The position numbers and the translations under genes are program-made. Source: Candidatus Krumholzibacteriota bacterium (GTDB lineage Bacteria > Krumholzibacteriota > Krumholzibacteriia > Krumholzibacteriales > Krumholzibacteriaceae). Taken from it: a stretch of DNA of 64,000 nucleotides. Below, one piece after another: positions 45,865 through 53,049 of the stretch. How positions within the stretch are numbered: position 1 is the stretch's first letter; every line of letters starts with the position of its first letter. The stretch lies in contig JAFGCX010000016.1 in the NCBI GenBank assembly GCA_016932415.1, positions 1-64,000 on the forward strand. Direction: 5' to 3'. The notes under the pieces were generated by a model. The model did not search any database and was not told the origin of the DNA. It saw nothing but the letters and a program-made list of their open reading frames with translations.

Positions 45865-46611
45865 ATGATCCCCATTGGTGATTCGAGGCTTATAGGATAT
45901 TATGGATTTCCCCGCCGATGCCTTATAGCGGGAGTTAGGGAAGATCTTGGTCCCGACCTTGAACTGGTCGATCTTGATATCGATCACGGCGCCCCGGATT
46001 CGGGGCTTCTTCCCGTCACCACGTGCAGGATCATTTCGAATATAATGAATAACGCGATCCTTCTGAAAGACAGGCTGGAAGTCATAATCGCCGCCGTTGG
46101 AGAAGGTAAATGCGACAGAGGCAGGAATATCTCCTTTCTGCTGAAAGGCATGGGCCTGAGCGTGATCGAATCGAGATTCTGCGAGGAAGAGTGGGAGGAC
46201 AGGGAACTTGTCTTCTCGACAGGCATGGGAACTCTGGCCGGCAGGATCGACAGAATAATGGCTTCGGTTACAGACCCGTCCATTTCTTCAGACCAGCCGC
46301 CGAAATGCCTTCCGACCCATGGTTTCTGGGGTGTCCCGCCGAACGATTACAGGATACTCGATCTTTTTCCTCCGACGACTCATCTATATGGATGGATAAG
46401 ATGCGTCGAGGCAGGGAGACCCTCAGACATGGCACTGGAATCTTTCGTCGATAAGCAAGTGCCGACGGTCTTTTTCACGCAGAGTTTTTGCGCGAAACAG
46501 GATCTTGCCCACTATCTCGCGGAGAAATACGGGGGTATAGCGGTCGATTGCCACAGGGAAATCAACGATTCCATACTGGCCAAGGTAGAAGCCTTTATAG
46601 CGCTTTCCTGA
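45865..46611 (+). CDS. 2-hydroxyacyl-CoA dehydratase D-component-like protein
   Basis: 248 residues, soluble. N-terminal IGYYGFPRRCLIAGVRED, scattered conserved-looking cysteines (CRIISN, GKCDRGRN, RFCEEE, FCAKQD, DCHRE) and the motif PTHGFWGVPPND. The pattern recalls the Fe-S D component (HgdB/BcrB-like) that receives electrons from a BadF-type activase, and the next gene encodes exactly such an activase. It is shorter than the about 400-residue family, so it may be a reduced version or a different protein. No function is claimed beyond this weak resemblance. Confidence 0.45.
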   Translation: MIPIGDSRLIGYYGFPRRCLIAGVREDLGPDLELVDLDIDHGAPDSGLLPVTTCRIISNIMNNAILLKDRLEVIIAAVGEGKCDRGRNISFLLKGMGLSVIESRFCEEEWEDRELVFSTGMGTLAGRIDRIMASVTDPSISSDQPPKCLPTHGFWGVPPNDYRILDLFPPTTHLYGWIRCVEAGRPSDMALESFVDKQVPTVFFTQSFCAKQDLAHYLAEKYGGIAVDCHREINDSILAKVEAFIALS

Positions 46612-46645
46612 GATAACGGGTCATGGATATCCACATGGAGCTGAT

Positions 46646-47314
46646 ATGCTGTTAGGAGATTGCGGATCAACCTGGACAAAGATGCTCGATACGGGAACGG
46701 GCAGGTACGAGATTATTCAGACAAGGGAGATGGTCAGGCGAACGGATATCTTTTTCGACATTGCGACAGGACACAGCGCCAGAAAAAGATGCGACCTTTT
46801 CCGTAACGAGCTGATATCCCTGGCCCAGGGCGCTCTCTCGCTCGTTGAAACTGATGATTTCTCCATTATCGATGTCGGTGGCCGGGATGTCAAATTTGTC
46901 GAATTTGAAAAAAGAAAAGTAAAGAGACTCGACTGGAATCTTGCCTGTGGCTCCTCAACCGGGGCTACGATAGAACTTCTTGGCAGCTATTATGAAGTCG
47001 ATTTCACCGATCTTGATCCATCGGAACGATGGATAAATGTGACCTGCGGCGTCTTCGGCATGGAGAAGGTGCTCGAACATGTCTCGACAGGCACGGGCGC
47101 CGAGGAGGCTGTCGCCATGTTCCTGCATGGGATGGTCCGGAATGTTTACGATTTCGCGGGAAGACCCCCGGTGATATACCTTTCCGGAGGATTCTGCGAA
47201 AATAACTGTTTCTTGAAAACTTTCGACTCGTACTGTAATGTTATCCCGCTTGGACGGATGGTCCCTCTGGAGGGATTAAGATCGGAAGAGAGACTTTCCG
47301 GTAATAACGTCTGA
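46646..47314 (+). CDS. BadF/HgdC-type ATP-dependent activase-like protein
   Basis: 222 residues of the ASKHA actin-fold type: phosphate loop LLGDCGSTWTKM at the start, IIDVGGRDVKFVE in the middle, and YLSGGFCENNCFL at the end. The two cysteines corresponding to the 4Fe-4S ligands of HgdC-type activases are seen in LACGSSTGATIEL and VTCGVFGMEKVLE. Such homodimers use ATP to drive a low-potential electron onto a partner Fe-S enzyme. The preceding gene is the candidate partner. Confidence 0.75.
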   Translation: MLLGDCGSTWTKMLDTGTGRYEIIQTREMVRRTDIFFDIATGHSARKRCDLFRNELISLAQGALSLVETDDFSIIDVGGRDVKFVEFEKRKVKRLDWNLACGSSTGATIELLGSYYEVDFTDLDPSERWINVTCGVFGMEKVLEHVSTGTGAEEAVAMFLHGMVRNVYDFAGRPPVIYLSGGFCENNCFLKTFDSYCNVIPLGRMVPLEGLRSEERLSGNNV

Positions 47315-47333
47315 TGATCTGGAGGAAAAACGT

Positions 47334-49148
47334 ATGAGTCAGCGAAGACTGTCCACAGCCTTTTTAATCGCCGTACTGGTCTTTTCGATGTACTCGTGCA
47401 GAAAGACTCTCTATTCCTCTATCGATATTTCCGACACGGGGCCTGCCCCCGGGGCGGGGGTGGAGATCGACGCGAGGTTTCTTTCCGATCCTGAAGAGAT
47501 AGAAGATCTTTTCCATTCGTTTCTTCCTGATTCGGGAATCGTACCGATCCTTGTTGGCATAAGAAACAACGATACCGTTCCACTGCGGATACACAGTGCT
47601 AATTCGCTAGATCTGCGAAGCGAGTTCGAAGGGTTTTCTCTCCTCATAGGCGGAAAAGAGATCGCGCCTGTCCATCCGGCACAGGTGATAGCGATGGTAA
47701 AGGGGCTTCGGCGGCCTGCCGATTACCGTAAATATGGAGGGAAGGAGATAGCCACCGGAGCCGTGATTCTTCCGCTTGGAGCATTTTACGCGTGGAAAGG
47801 ATTCAAGGAATACAGGGAGTATCGTCCTCTTATCAAGGCTTCTCTTCTGCCGGCAGAACGTGGAGGGGTATTCAGGCCGTTGAGACTCGAACCGGGTGAG
47901 GAGGTCAATGGATATCTCTATTTTCCACTCTTACCATCTGAGGTACCTTATACTTCCGAAACAGTCCAGATCGTCAGATCGAGCAGAAAAAAAACGGAGT
48001 ATCTCCGCGACCTGGACATCTCGCTAGTTCATGATGTCAGGCTTAAGGTAAAAGTTTCGGCAGCCCGAATCGAAGATATTCCACGGTATCAGCAGATCGT
48101 CACGCGAGATACACTTGAATTATCCAGTGGTATATTCTGCCGCCGTGACAGGGAGATATTATCCGGTGTGCTACCAGGCAAATCCCGACGCGGGGTCTTT
48201 GGAATAAGGCCGGGTTCGGGAGGAACATCCCTTGTTTATTTTGATTATGGAGAAGGAGACTTCAAATCGCCCCATGATGGCGATTTTGTTGAAATAAAAA
48301 AATTCGGCGGTACAAGCGCCGATATAGCCGACGCCGAGGTCTTCGGTCAATACGCCGGTTGCGCAGTTGATTTCAAACGCCGCTCCAGGGTATTTATCCT
48401 CCGTAATGGCGAAGCAGGTGATAATCCTGAGATCGTCGCGGTGCGTGATTATGAGAGAAAAGCAAAGAGAATATTCCTTTATGAAGAGGGTTTTTTCGTT
48501 ATCACAGAAGATGCTTTCTGTTATTTCGAGGATTATACGGGGAAAAAGAGCTCGTACTGGAAACTCGCCAATGATTTTCAGGACGCGTATCTTCTTGACG
48601 ACGGTACTTTTCTTCTTCTCGGGAAAAAGGGAGCGGTTCTTATTTCGGGAAACGATACGGGAAGATCGAGATCCCGGGTAAGCGTTTCTTTAGCTAATGC
48701 AGACCGGAATATATGTGGGATTATCGATGAAGACGTGGTGTTCATTCAGAGAGGGAAGGGAGAATCAGGCGATACTCTCGTCATTTTCGACGCGTCCCGC
48801 CTCGAGGAGAAGGGAAGGATGCCGCTGGGAAGCCGCGCGGAGTCTTTTGGCATGGAAGGTGATCATATTCTGATGCAGCTTGAGGAAGGAACCGTGATCG
48901 ATCTTGAAAAGAAAAGCAACCCTGAGTTCATCATCAATCGAAGCGCATGGTCGGAATCGCGGTTCGTTTCGATGACGCTTGATGGCCGGTCTTTTGAAGC
49001 GATTACAGGGGAAGGTTTGATGCTTAGAGGGAGGATCGACCAAATGCTTCCACGGCCGGTATCTCCCGGTAATGATACATTTACCACGGTGGTCGGCACG
49101 ATATGCGCCGGGGAAGGTCCCGGATCGGTCAAGGGATCAACGCGATAA
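47334..49148 (+). CDS. Lipoprotein of unknown function
   Basis: 604 residues. The signal peptide has a lipobox-like SMYSC with Cys about 23. The N-terminal third has predicted beta structure with a short hydrophobic patch (about 140-155, GAVILPLGAFYAW). The C-terminal 350 residues are made of short Gly/Asp-rich strand segments that could form a beta-propeller-like fold (for example DTLVIFDASRLEEKGRMPLG). I do not recognise a family. Twenty bp after the activase gene. Confidence 0.7.
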   Translation: MSQRRLSTAFLIAVLVFSMYSCRKTLYSSIDISDTGPAPGAGVEIDARFLSDPEEIEDLFHSFLPDSGIVPILVGIRNNDTVPLRIHSANSLDLRSEFEGFSLLIGGKEIAPVHPAQVIAMVKGLRRPADYRKYGGKEIATGAVILPLGAFYAWKGFKEYREYRPLIKASLLPAERGGVFRPLRLEPGEEVNGYLYFPLLPSEVPYTSETVQIVRSSRKKTEYLRDLDISLVHDVRLKVKVSAARIEDIPRYQQIVTRDTLELSSGIFCRRDREILSGVLPGKSRRGVFGIRPGSGGTSLVYFDYGEGDFKSPHDGDFVEIKKFGGTSADIADAEVFGQYAGCAVDFKRRSRVFILRNGEAGDNPEIVAVRDYERKAKRIFLYEEGFFVITEDAFCYFEDYTGKKSSYWKLANDFQDAYLLDDGTFLLLGKKGAVLISGNDTGRSRSRVSVSLANADRNICGIIDEDVVFIQRGKGESGDTLVIFDASRLEEKGRMPLGSRAESFGMEGDHILMQLEEGTVIDLEKKSNPEFIINRSAWSESRFVSMTLDGRSFEAITGEGLMLRGRIDQMLPRPVSPGNDTFTTVVGTICAGEGPGSVKGSTR

Positions 49149-49181
49149 TTACCGGGGTCACCGCAAGGGTAAGGATACGGG

Positions 49182-49823
49182 ATGGAAATCAAAAAGAAGA
49201 AAGCTGATATCGAGGATCTTCTCGCTACGTATGCCGATCATATAGCTGGCAATTATCCTGATCCGGAAGTTTTCAGGAGTAATATCAACAGTCTTCTCGA
49301 AGCGAAGAAAAAACGGATGGAAGCTTCAGAATATGTCGTCTCACTGGAGAAGAACATCGTCTTTCTAACCGACCTGGCGGTAGAAGGGGAGGCTTTTCTC
49401 GAGATGCTTCTCTCCCAGGTAAATGATGAATCCCCCATCGACGTGAGTATCGAAAAATATCTTGAAGAGATGGAATCACAGGTAAGGGCAAGTACTCCGG
49501 GCAGGTACAGGGATATTTTCAAAGGTCCAGGGGCTGGGGAATTCGAAGAGCTTCTTCTCTCCAGAGAGGAAGATGAGGAAAAGTATCTTGAGAAACTGTC
49601 ATTCAACTATATCTACCTGACGACATTGAGGATGCTTCTTTTTGAGTTCTTTAATCTTCTCTCGGTTGTGAGAAAGGAATATTTCATAGACAGGGTCGAT
49701 TCAGCCGCTCCCCGCCATATCCTGAGCCATCTGGAAATGACGGCGAATTATTACCTGGGTAATATCGATGTAGCCGAGGTCTCCGGCGGGGATGAACAGA
49801 CTGGAAGTAACATCTTGAAATAA
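49182..49823 (+). CDS. Helical cytoplasmic protein of unknown function
   Basis: 213 residues, charged and almost wholly helical, with coiled-coil stretches (YVVSLEKNIVFLTDLAVEGE) and acidic EFEELLLSREEDEEKYLE. No signal peptide or membrane helix, and no family recognised. It follows the lipoprotein gene by 33 bp and may be its operon partner. Confidence 0.65.
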   Translation: MEIKKKKADIEDLLATYADHIAGNYPDPEVFRSNINSLLEAKKKRMEASEYVVSLEKNIVFLTDLAVEGEAFLEMLLSQVNDESPIDVSIEKYLEEMESQVRASTPGRYRDIFKGPGAGEFEELLLSREEDEEKYLEKLSFNYIYLTTLRMLLFEFFNLLSVVRKEYFIDRVDSAAPRHILSHLEMTANYYLGNIDVAEVSGGDEQTGSNILK

Positions 49824-49916
49824 TGACCCGAAAAGAGTAGATTCTCAATATCCGCTTACCGGCATCGATGTGGCCGGAGAAAAGGCAAATGGTTGAAATA
49901 CTGAAAGGGGTTCGGA

Positions 49917-50480
49917 ATGAATTCCGTAATGATGGTAACAGGTGAAAACGGTCTATCGTTGTCGACAGTCGATACGGTGAGGCGTCTCGCGAGAATTGCC
50001 GGTTTTGTGATATTTAGCGCTATCGCTGCTCAACTTGCCGTGAGATTACCGTATACTCCGGTTCCCGTCACGATGCAGACGCTCTTTGTCGTCCTTGCCG
50101 GAATAGTGCTTGGACCCCGTGATGGTTTTTACGCTATGATCTCGTATGTAGCCCTCGGAGTGGCAGGGGCGCCGGTCTTCGCCGGCTTCAGCTTTGGTCC
50201 GGCTATAATAGTCGGTCCTACGGGCGGATATCTTATGGCATTTCCGATTGCTGCTCTTGTCGCAGGGTCCCTTTCACGTTCGCTCGGAGGTGGAAGAGTG
50301 GCGGTCCTAGCCTCTGCGGCTGTCGGCACATCGCTGATATTGCTTGCCGGGACGCTTTACCTCTCGATCTTGACCGGCCTGTCTCTTTCCATGGCAGTAT
50401 CCCTGGGTATCACCCCTTTTCTGGCTGGAGCCTTTGTAAAAAGCTTATCCGCGATGGTAATCGCTGGCAGGAAGCGATAA
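49917..50480 (+). CDS. bioY: BioY-family biotin transporter (ECF S component)
   Basis: 187 residues, six hydrophobic segments. BioY hallmarks: PVPVTMQTLFVVLAGIVLG, PRDGFYAMISYVALGVAGA and GPTGGYLMAFPIAA. ATG 49917 is preceded by AAAGGGG. No ECF ATPase or T subunit lies nearby, so it may act alone or share a module from elsewhere. It was not possible to identify a biotin-operator in the 94 bp upstream gap, which has a CCGGC/GCCGG hairpin only. Confidence 0.92.
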   Translation: MNSVMMVTGENGLSLSTVDTVRRLARIAGFVIFSAIAAQLAVRLPYTPVPVTMQTLFVVLAGIVLGPRDGFYAMISYVALGVAGAPVFAGFSFGPAIIVGPTGGYLMAFPIAALVAGSLSRSLGGGRVAVLASAAVGTSLILLAGTLYLSILTGLSLSMAVSLGITPFLAGAFVKSLSAMVIAGRKR

Positions 50481-50584
50481 CGCCTCAGGTGGAGATCCGC
50501 AGGTGATGGCATTTTTACATGACCCTTTTGTATGATCTATCTGTAAGTTGGCTATTGAGTTACACTCCATCACCGATCAAATTG

Positions 50585-50613
50585 TTGAAAATCGCCTCTA
50601 CTTGTGTTATAAT
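50585..50613 (+). promoter_or_regulatory. Near-consensus extended -10 promoter opposite asnB
   Basis: TTGAAA (50585-50590), 17 bp, TATAAT (50608-50613) with the TGn extension (TGT directly before the -10 box). Predicted start about 50620, just before the asnB stop codon on the other strand. It faces away from bioY and into the asnB 3' end. Confidence 0.7.
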
Positions 50614-50619
50614 GGCCAT

Positions 50620-50738
50620 CGAGATTTACAGGTATCGCGAGGTCTGAGCCTGATGCGGTAACAACTCCGATTTAAAGTCCTCAGGGACCTTGAAGGGGGA
50701 AAGAGGGAGCGAATAGCCTGATTCGTTCCCTTTTTTTG
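50620..50738 (+). ncRNA. Candidate small RNA, antisense to the 3' end of asnB
   Basis: About 119 nt between the strong promoter at 50585-50613 and the textbook terminator at 50706-50738. It has no credible ORF (the only ATG, 50653, runs two codons). A hairpin is possible between AGGTC (50640-50644) with inner TGAG or CCTGA and TCAGG/GACCT (50681-50690). A purine-rich unpaired stretch (GAAGGGGGAAAGAGG) separates it from the terminator. The RNA overlaps the last about 113 bp of asnB on the opposite strand. It does not show the 4.5S, 6S or tmRNA hallmarks. Confidence 0.6.
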
Positions 50739-52656
50739 CCATGTCGGGCAGACCGCTCTTTTCCCACCAAAGGGCGAAGATCAATAATCCCCATATGAAC
50801 CTCGAATTATTCAATCGGCCCGATTCAAATCCCCGCACCGCTTTTTCGACCTTGGCAGGATCGAGGATGCCCAATTTTTCGATATTTCTTCTTCCGAGGC
50901 AGCTGCCGAGAAGATCGTTAAGTTCTTTCCTTAGCCATCTGCCGACTGGTACTCCGAAACCTGTTTTTGGCCGTTCAAGAAGATTTCTCGGGAGGTGCCT
51001 GTATGAGACGTCTTTAAGGATCGATTTAAGGACTCCGTGTTGACGCTTGAAGTCAATAGGTAGCGTTCCAGCGAACTCGACGAGCCTGTGATCGAGGAGC
51101 GGGACGCGGACTTCAAGGGAGACGGCCATACTCATCCTGTCGACCTTCGAGAGTACGTCATCAACCATATATGTCTTCATATCTATGAGCATCAGCCTGT
51201 CGAGAGGGTGAAGATGGGCGGCGCGCCTGGCGATCTCCTGAAAGAATGAAGCGTCATAGAGAGCCTTGTCGGGGGCGTGTCTGAATATGTCGACTTCTCC
51301 CTGTTTCCATCCACTCATCCTCGAAAAATAGATCTGCGCGTATTCATCGTATGTAAGATCTCCGGCGATTCGCGATAATCTGTCAGGCAGCAACGTCCTG
51401 GCGGCTGAAAAGATCCCTTTCCTCACAAGACGGGGCATGCCATCAAATCTCAGCAGTTTTGCCATTGTAGCATATCTTTGATATCCACAGAATATCTCGT
51501 CTCCCCCGTCCCCCGAGAGCGCGACCGTTATCCCGTTCTTTTTCGCCAGATCTGATACAAACCAGGTCGGAACGACTGATGGATCGCCTGATGGTTCGTC
51601 AAGGTTGTCGACCACGTTGAGGATCATTTCTCTCGTTTTTTCTGGATCGAGAATATGGCCGGTGTGATCTGTACCGAGATATTCCGCAACTTTTCTGGCG
51701 TAATGGCTTTCATCGAAATCATCGTCCTCGAATCCGATCGAAAATGTCCGCACTGGCCTGTCGGCGACCCGGCTCATATGCGATACAACAAGACTTGAGT
51801 CGATCCCTCCACTTAGGAAGGCGCCGATCGGCACATCACTCATCATCCTGCCGGTGACAGAGTCTTTTACCAGCCGATCGACTTCCGTCAGGGCGTCGGT
51901 GTAAGATCCGCTGAATTGGCGGCGAGTCTCATTTTTATCGTCCTCAAGGGCCGGTGTTTCCCAATACCGGTATTTTGAAAGGATGCCATTACTGAATGTG
52001 GCGAAATGTCCCGGAAGGAGTTTCTCTATACCCTTGAAGATCGATCGGGGGGAAGGGACGTAAGAGAGGGTGAAGTACATCTCCATCGATCTCTCGTCTA
52101 TTTCGGGAACGAACGCGGGGCAGGTCCGAATGGCTCCGAGCTCGCTGGCGAAGAGAAAGTCTCCCTTCTGAAGTCCCATGTATAATGGTTTGATCCCCAA
52201 CCTGTCTCTTGCCAGGAGCATCTGCCGCACTTCCGCGTCCCAGATAGCGATCGCGAACATCCCTTGAAGCCTCTCAAAAAGACCGGTCCCCCACTGCTCG
52301 TAGCCGTGGACAAGAACCTCGGTGTCAGTTCTCGATCTGAAACTGTGCTCGCGTTCAAGTTGCTTTCTCAGAGCGGCAAAGTTATAGATCTCTCCATTGA
52401 AGGCGATCCAGACCCTGCCATTCTCGTTACTCATCGGCTGATGACCGGCGCTGGAGAGGTCGATTATCGACAACCTTCTATGGCCAAGGCCGACATTACC
52501 GCGAGAGAGGCTTTCAAGACTTGCCGGCCTGTCTTTCATCGTAAGATAGCAACCACCGTCGTCAGGACCGCGGTGTTTTATCGCCTGGTTCATCTTCTCG
52601 AGTGTCTCGCGACCAAAGGTATTATTATTTATAACAAAGCCGCATATTCCACACAT
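50626..52656 (-). CDS. asnB: Asparagine synthetase B (glutamine-hydrolysing)
   Basis: 676 residues. The N-terminal glutaminase begins MCGICGFV with catalytic Cys2 exposed after Met removal. The synthetase domain has the PP-loop SGGIDSS and VALSGDGGDEIFCGYQRY. About 40 residues follow the usual end of the family (near FALWWEKSG), and their codons are the reverse complement of the candidate sRNA at 50620-50738. This extension is odd: it has little conserved character. The form is that of the asparagine synthetases found beside glycan genes, which can amidate sugar acids as well as aspartate. The 145 bp gap to bioY is convergent. Confidence 0.95.
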   Translation of the reverse strand: MCGICGFVINNNTFGRETLEKMNQAIKHRGPDDGGCYLTMKDRPASLESLSRGNVGLGHRRLSIIDLSSAGHQPMSNENGRVWIAFNGEIYNFAALRKQLEREHSFRSRTDTEVLVHGYEQWGTGLFERLQGMFAIAIWDAEVRQMLLARDRLGIKPLYMGLQKGDFLFASELGAIRTCPAFVPEIDERSMEMYFTLSYVPSPRSIFKGIEKLLPGHFATFSNGILSKYRYWETPALEDDKNETRRQFSGSYTDALTEVDRLVKDSVTGRMMSDVPIGAFLSGGIDSSLVVSHMSRVADRPVRTFSIGFEDDDFDESHYARKVAEYLGTDHTGHILDPEKTREMILNVVDNLDEPSGDPSVVPTWFVSDLAKKNGITVALSGDGGDEIFCGYQRYATMAKLLRFDGMPRLVRKGIFSAARTLLPDRLSRIAGDLTYDEYAQIYFSRMSGWKQGEVDIFRHAPDKALYDASFFQEIARRAAHLHPLDRLMLIDMKTYMVDDVLSKVDRMSMAVSLEVRVPLLDHRLVEFAGTLPIDFKRQHGVLKSILKDVSYRHLPRNLLERPKTGFGVPVGRWLRKELNDLLGSCLGRRNIEKLGILDPAKVEKAVRGFESGRLNNSRFIWGLLIFALWWEKSGLPDMAKKGNESGYSLPLSPFKVPEDFKSELLPHQAQTSRYL
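50706..50738 (+). terminator. Rho-independent terminator of the candidate sRNA
   Basis: Ten-pair stem GGGAGCGAAT (50706-50715) with ATTCGTTCCC (50722-50731), one G-U, a 6-nt loop, then seven T residues (50732-50738). It lies inside the asnB coding region on the other strand. Confidence 0.85.
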
Positions 52657-52765
52657 ATGGTTTTTCCGGTTTAATCGATGGTGTAATGATCGCTGGGGAT
52701 ATTATCGACAGAGTTCAAATTACACTTGACTCTTTTTCGGCAAGGAGATTTTCATTTCCGGGGGC

Positions 52766-52793
52766 TTGACAGAGTTGAAAAACCGACTAAGAT
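52766..52793 (+). promoter_or_regulatory. Promoter of second candidate sRNA
   Basis: TTGACA (52766-52771), 16 bp, TAAGAT (52788-52793). Predicted start about 52800. It lies in the 393 bp gap upstream of asnB and reads away from asnB, toward the 3' end of the minus-strand GT4 gene. Confidence 0.5.
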
Positions 52794-52799
52794 ATATAC

Positions 52800-52957
52800 A
52801 GGATGAAGGGGCACGCGGGGAGTCAAGTTGTTGTTGAATCCCGACATTCAGAAGCGGGAGAGATTAAGCCCTTGCTGCCCGATCATCATTCTTCCATATT
52901 TCTGAGACGCCACGGATTCTCATATCGGATGGGAACCCGTGGCGGTTTTATTATTTC
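52800..52957 (+). ncRNA. Candidate small structured RNA upstream of asnB
   Basis: About 155 nt bounded by the promoter at 52766 and the terminator hairpin at 52908. A 5' hairpin (GGGAGTCAA, 52818-52826, with TTGAATCCC, 52834-52842, one mismatch, 7-nt loop) is followed by possible long-range TCAGAA/TTCTGA pairing around 52849 and 52899. An ORF at 52803 reads through the terminator into the neighbour and has no ribosome binding site, so an RNA is preferred. Confidence 0.5.
52908..52956 (+). terminator. Long terminator hairpin with U-rich tail
   Basis: Stem CGCCACGG (52908-52915) with CCGTGGCG (52937-52944), one A-C mismatch, then TTCTCAT with ATGGGAA (one G-U) and a 5-nt loop: 15 pairs in total. 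It is followed by GTTTTATTATTT. No T-run is present on the minus side, so it works in the plus direction. Confidence 0.6.
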
Positions 52958-53049
52958 CCCGAAGATCTTTGAGCAGGATAACCCGGGTAAAGTGAGGGCC
53001 GTTCCCGTAAAATTAAAGAAGCGCGAAATATCATTGGAATGGATCGAAT

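Noticed and set aside
50620-50738. TPP-like riboswitch or 4.5S/6S RNA at the candidate sRNA
   Set aside because: CTGAG and CCTGAT appear but the paired TPP core and its GGATAAT-like segment do not; 4.5S GGAAGG loop and 6S bulge are absent. It also faces no downstream gene.
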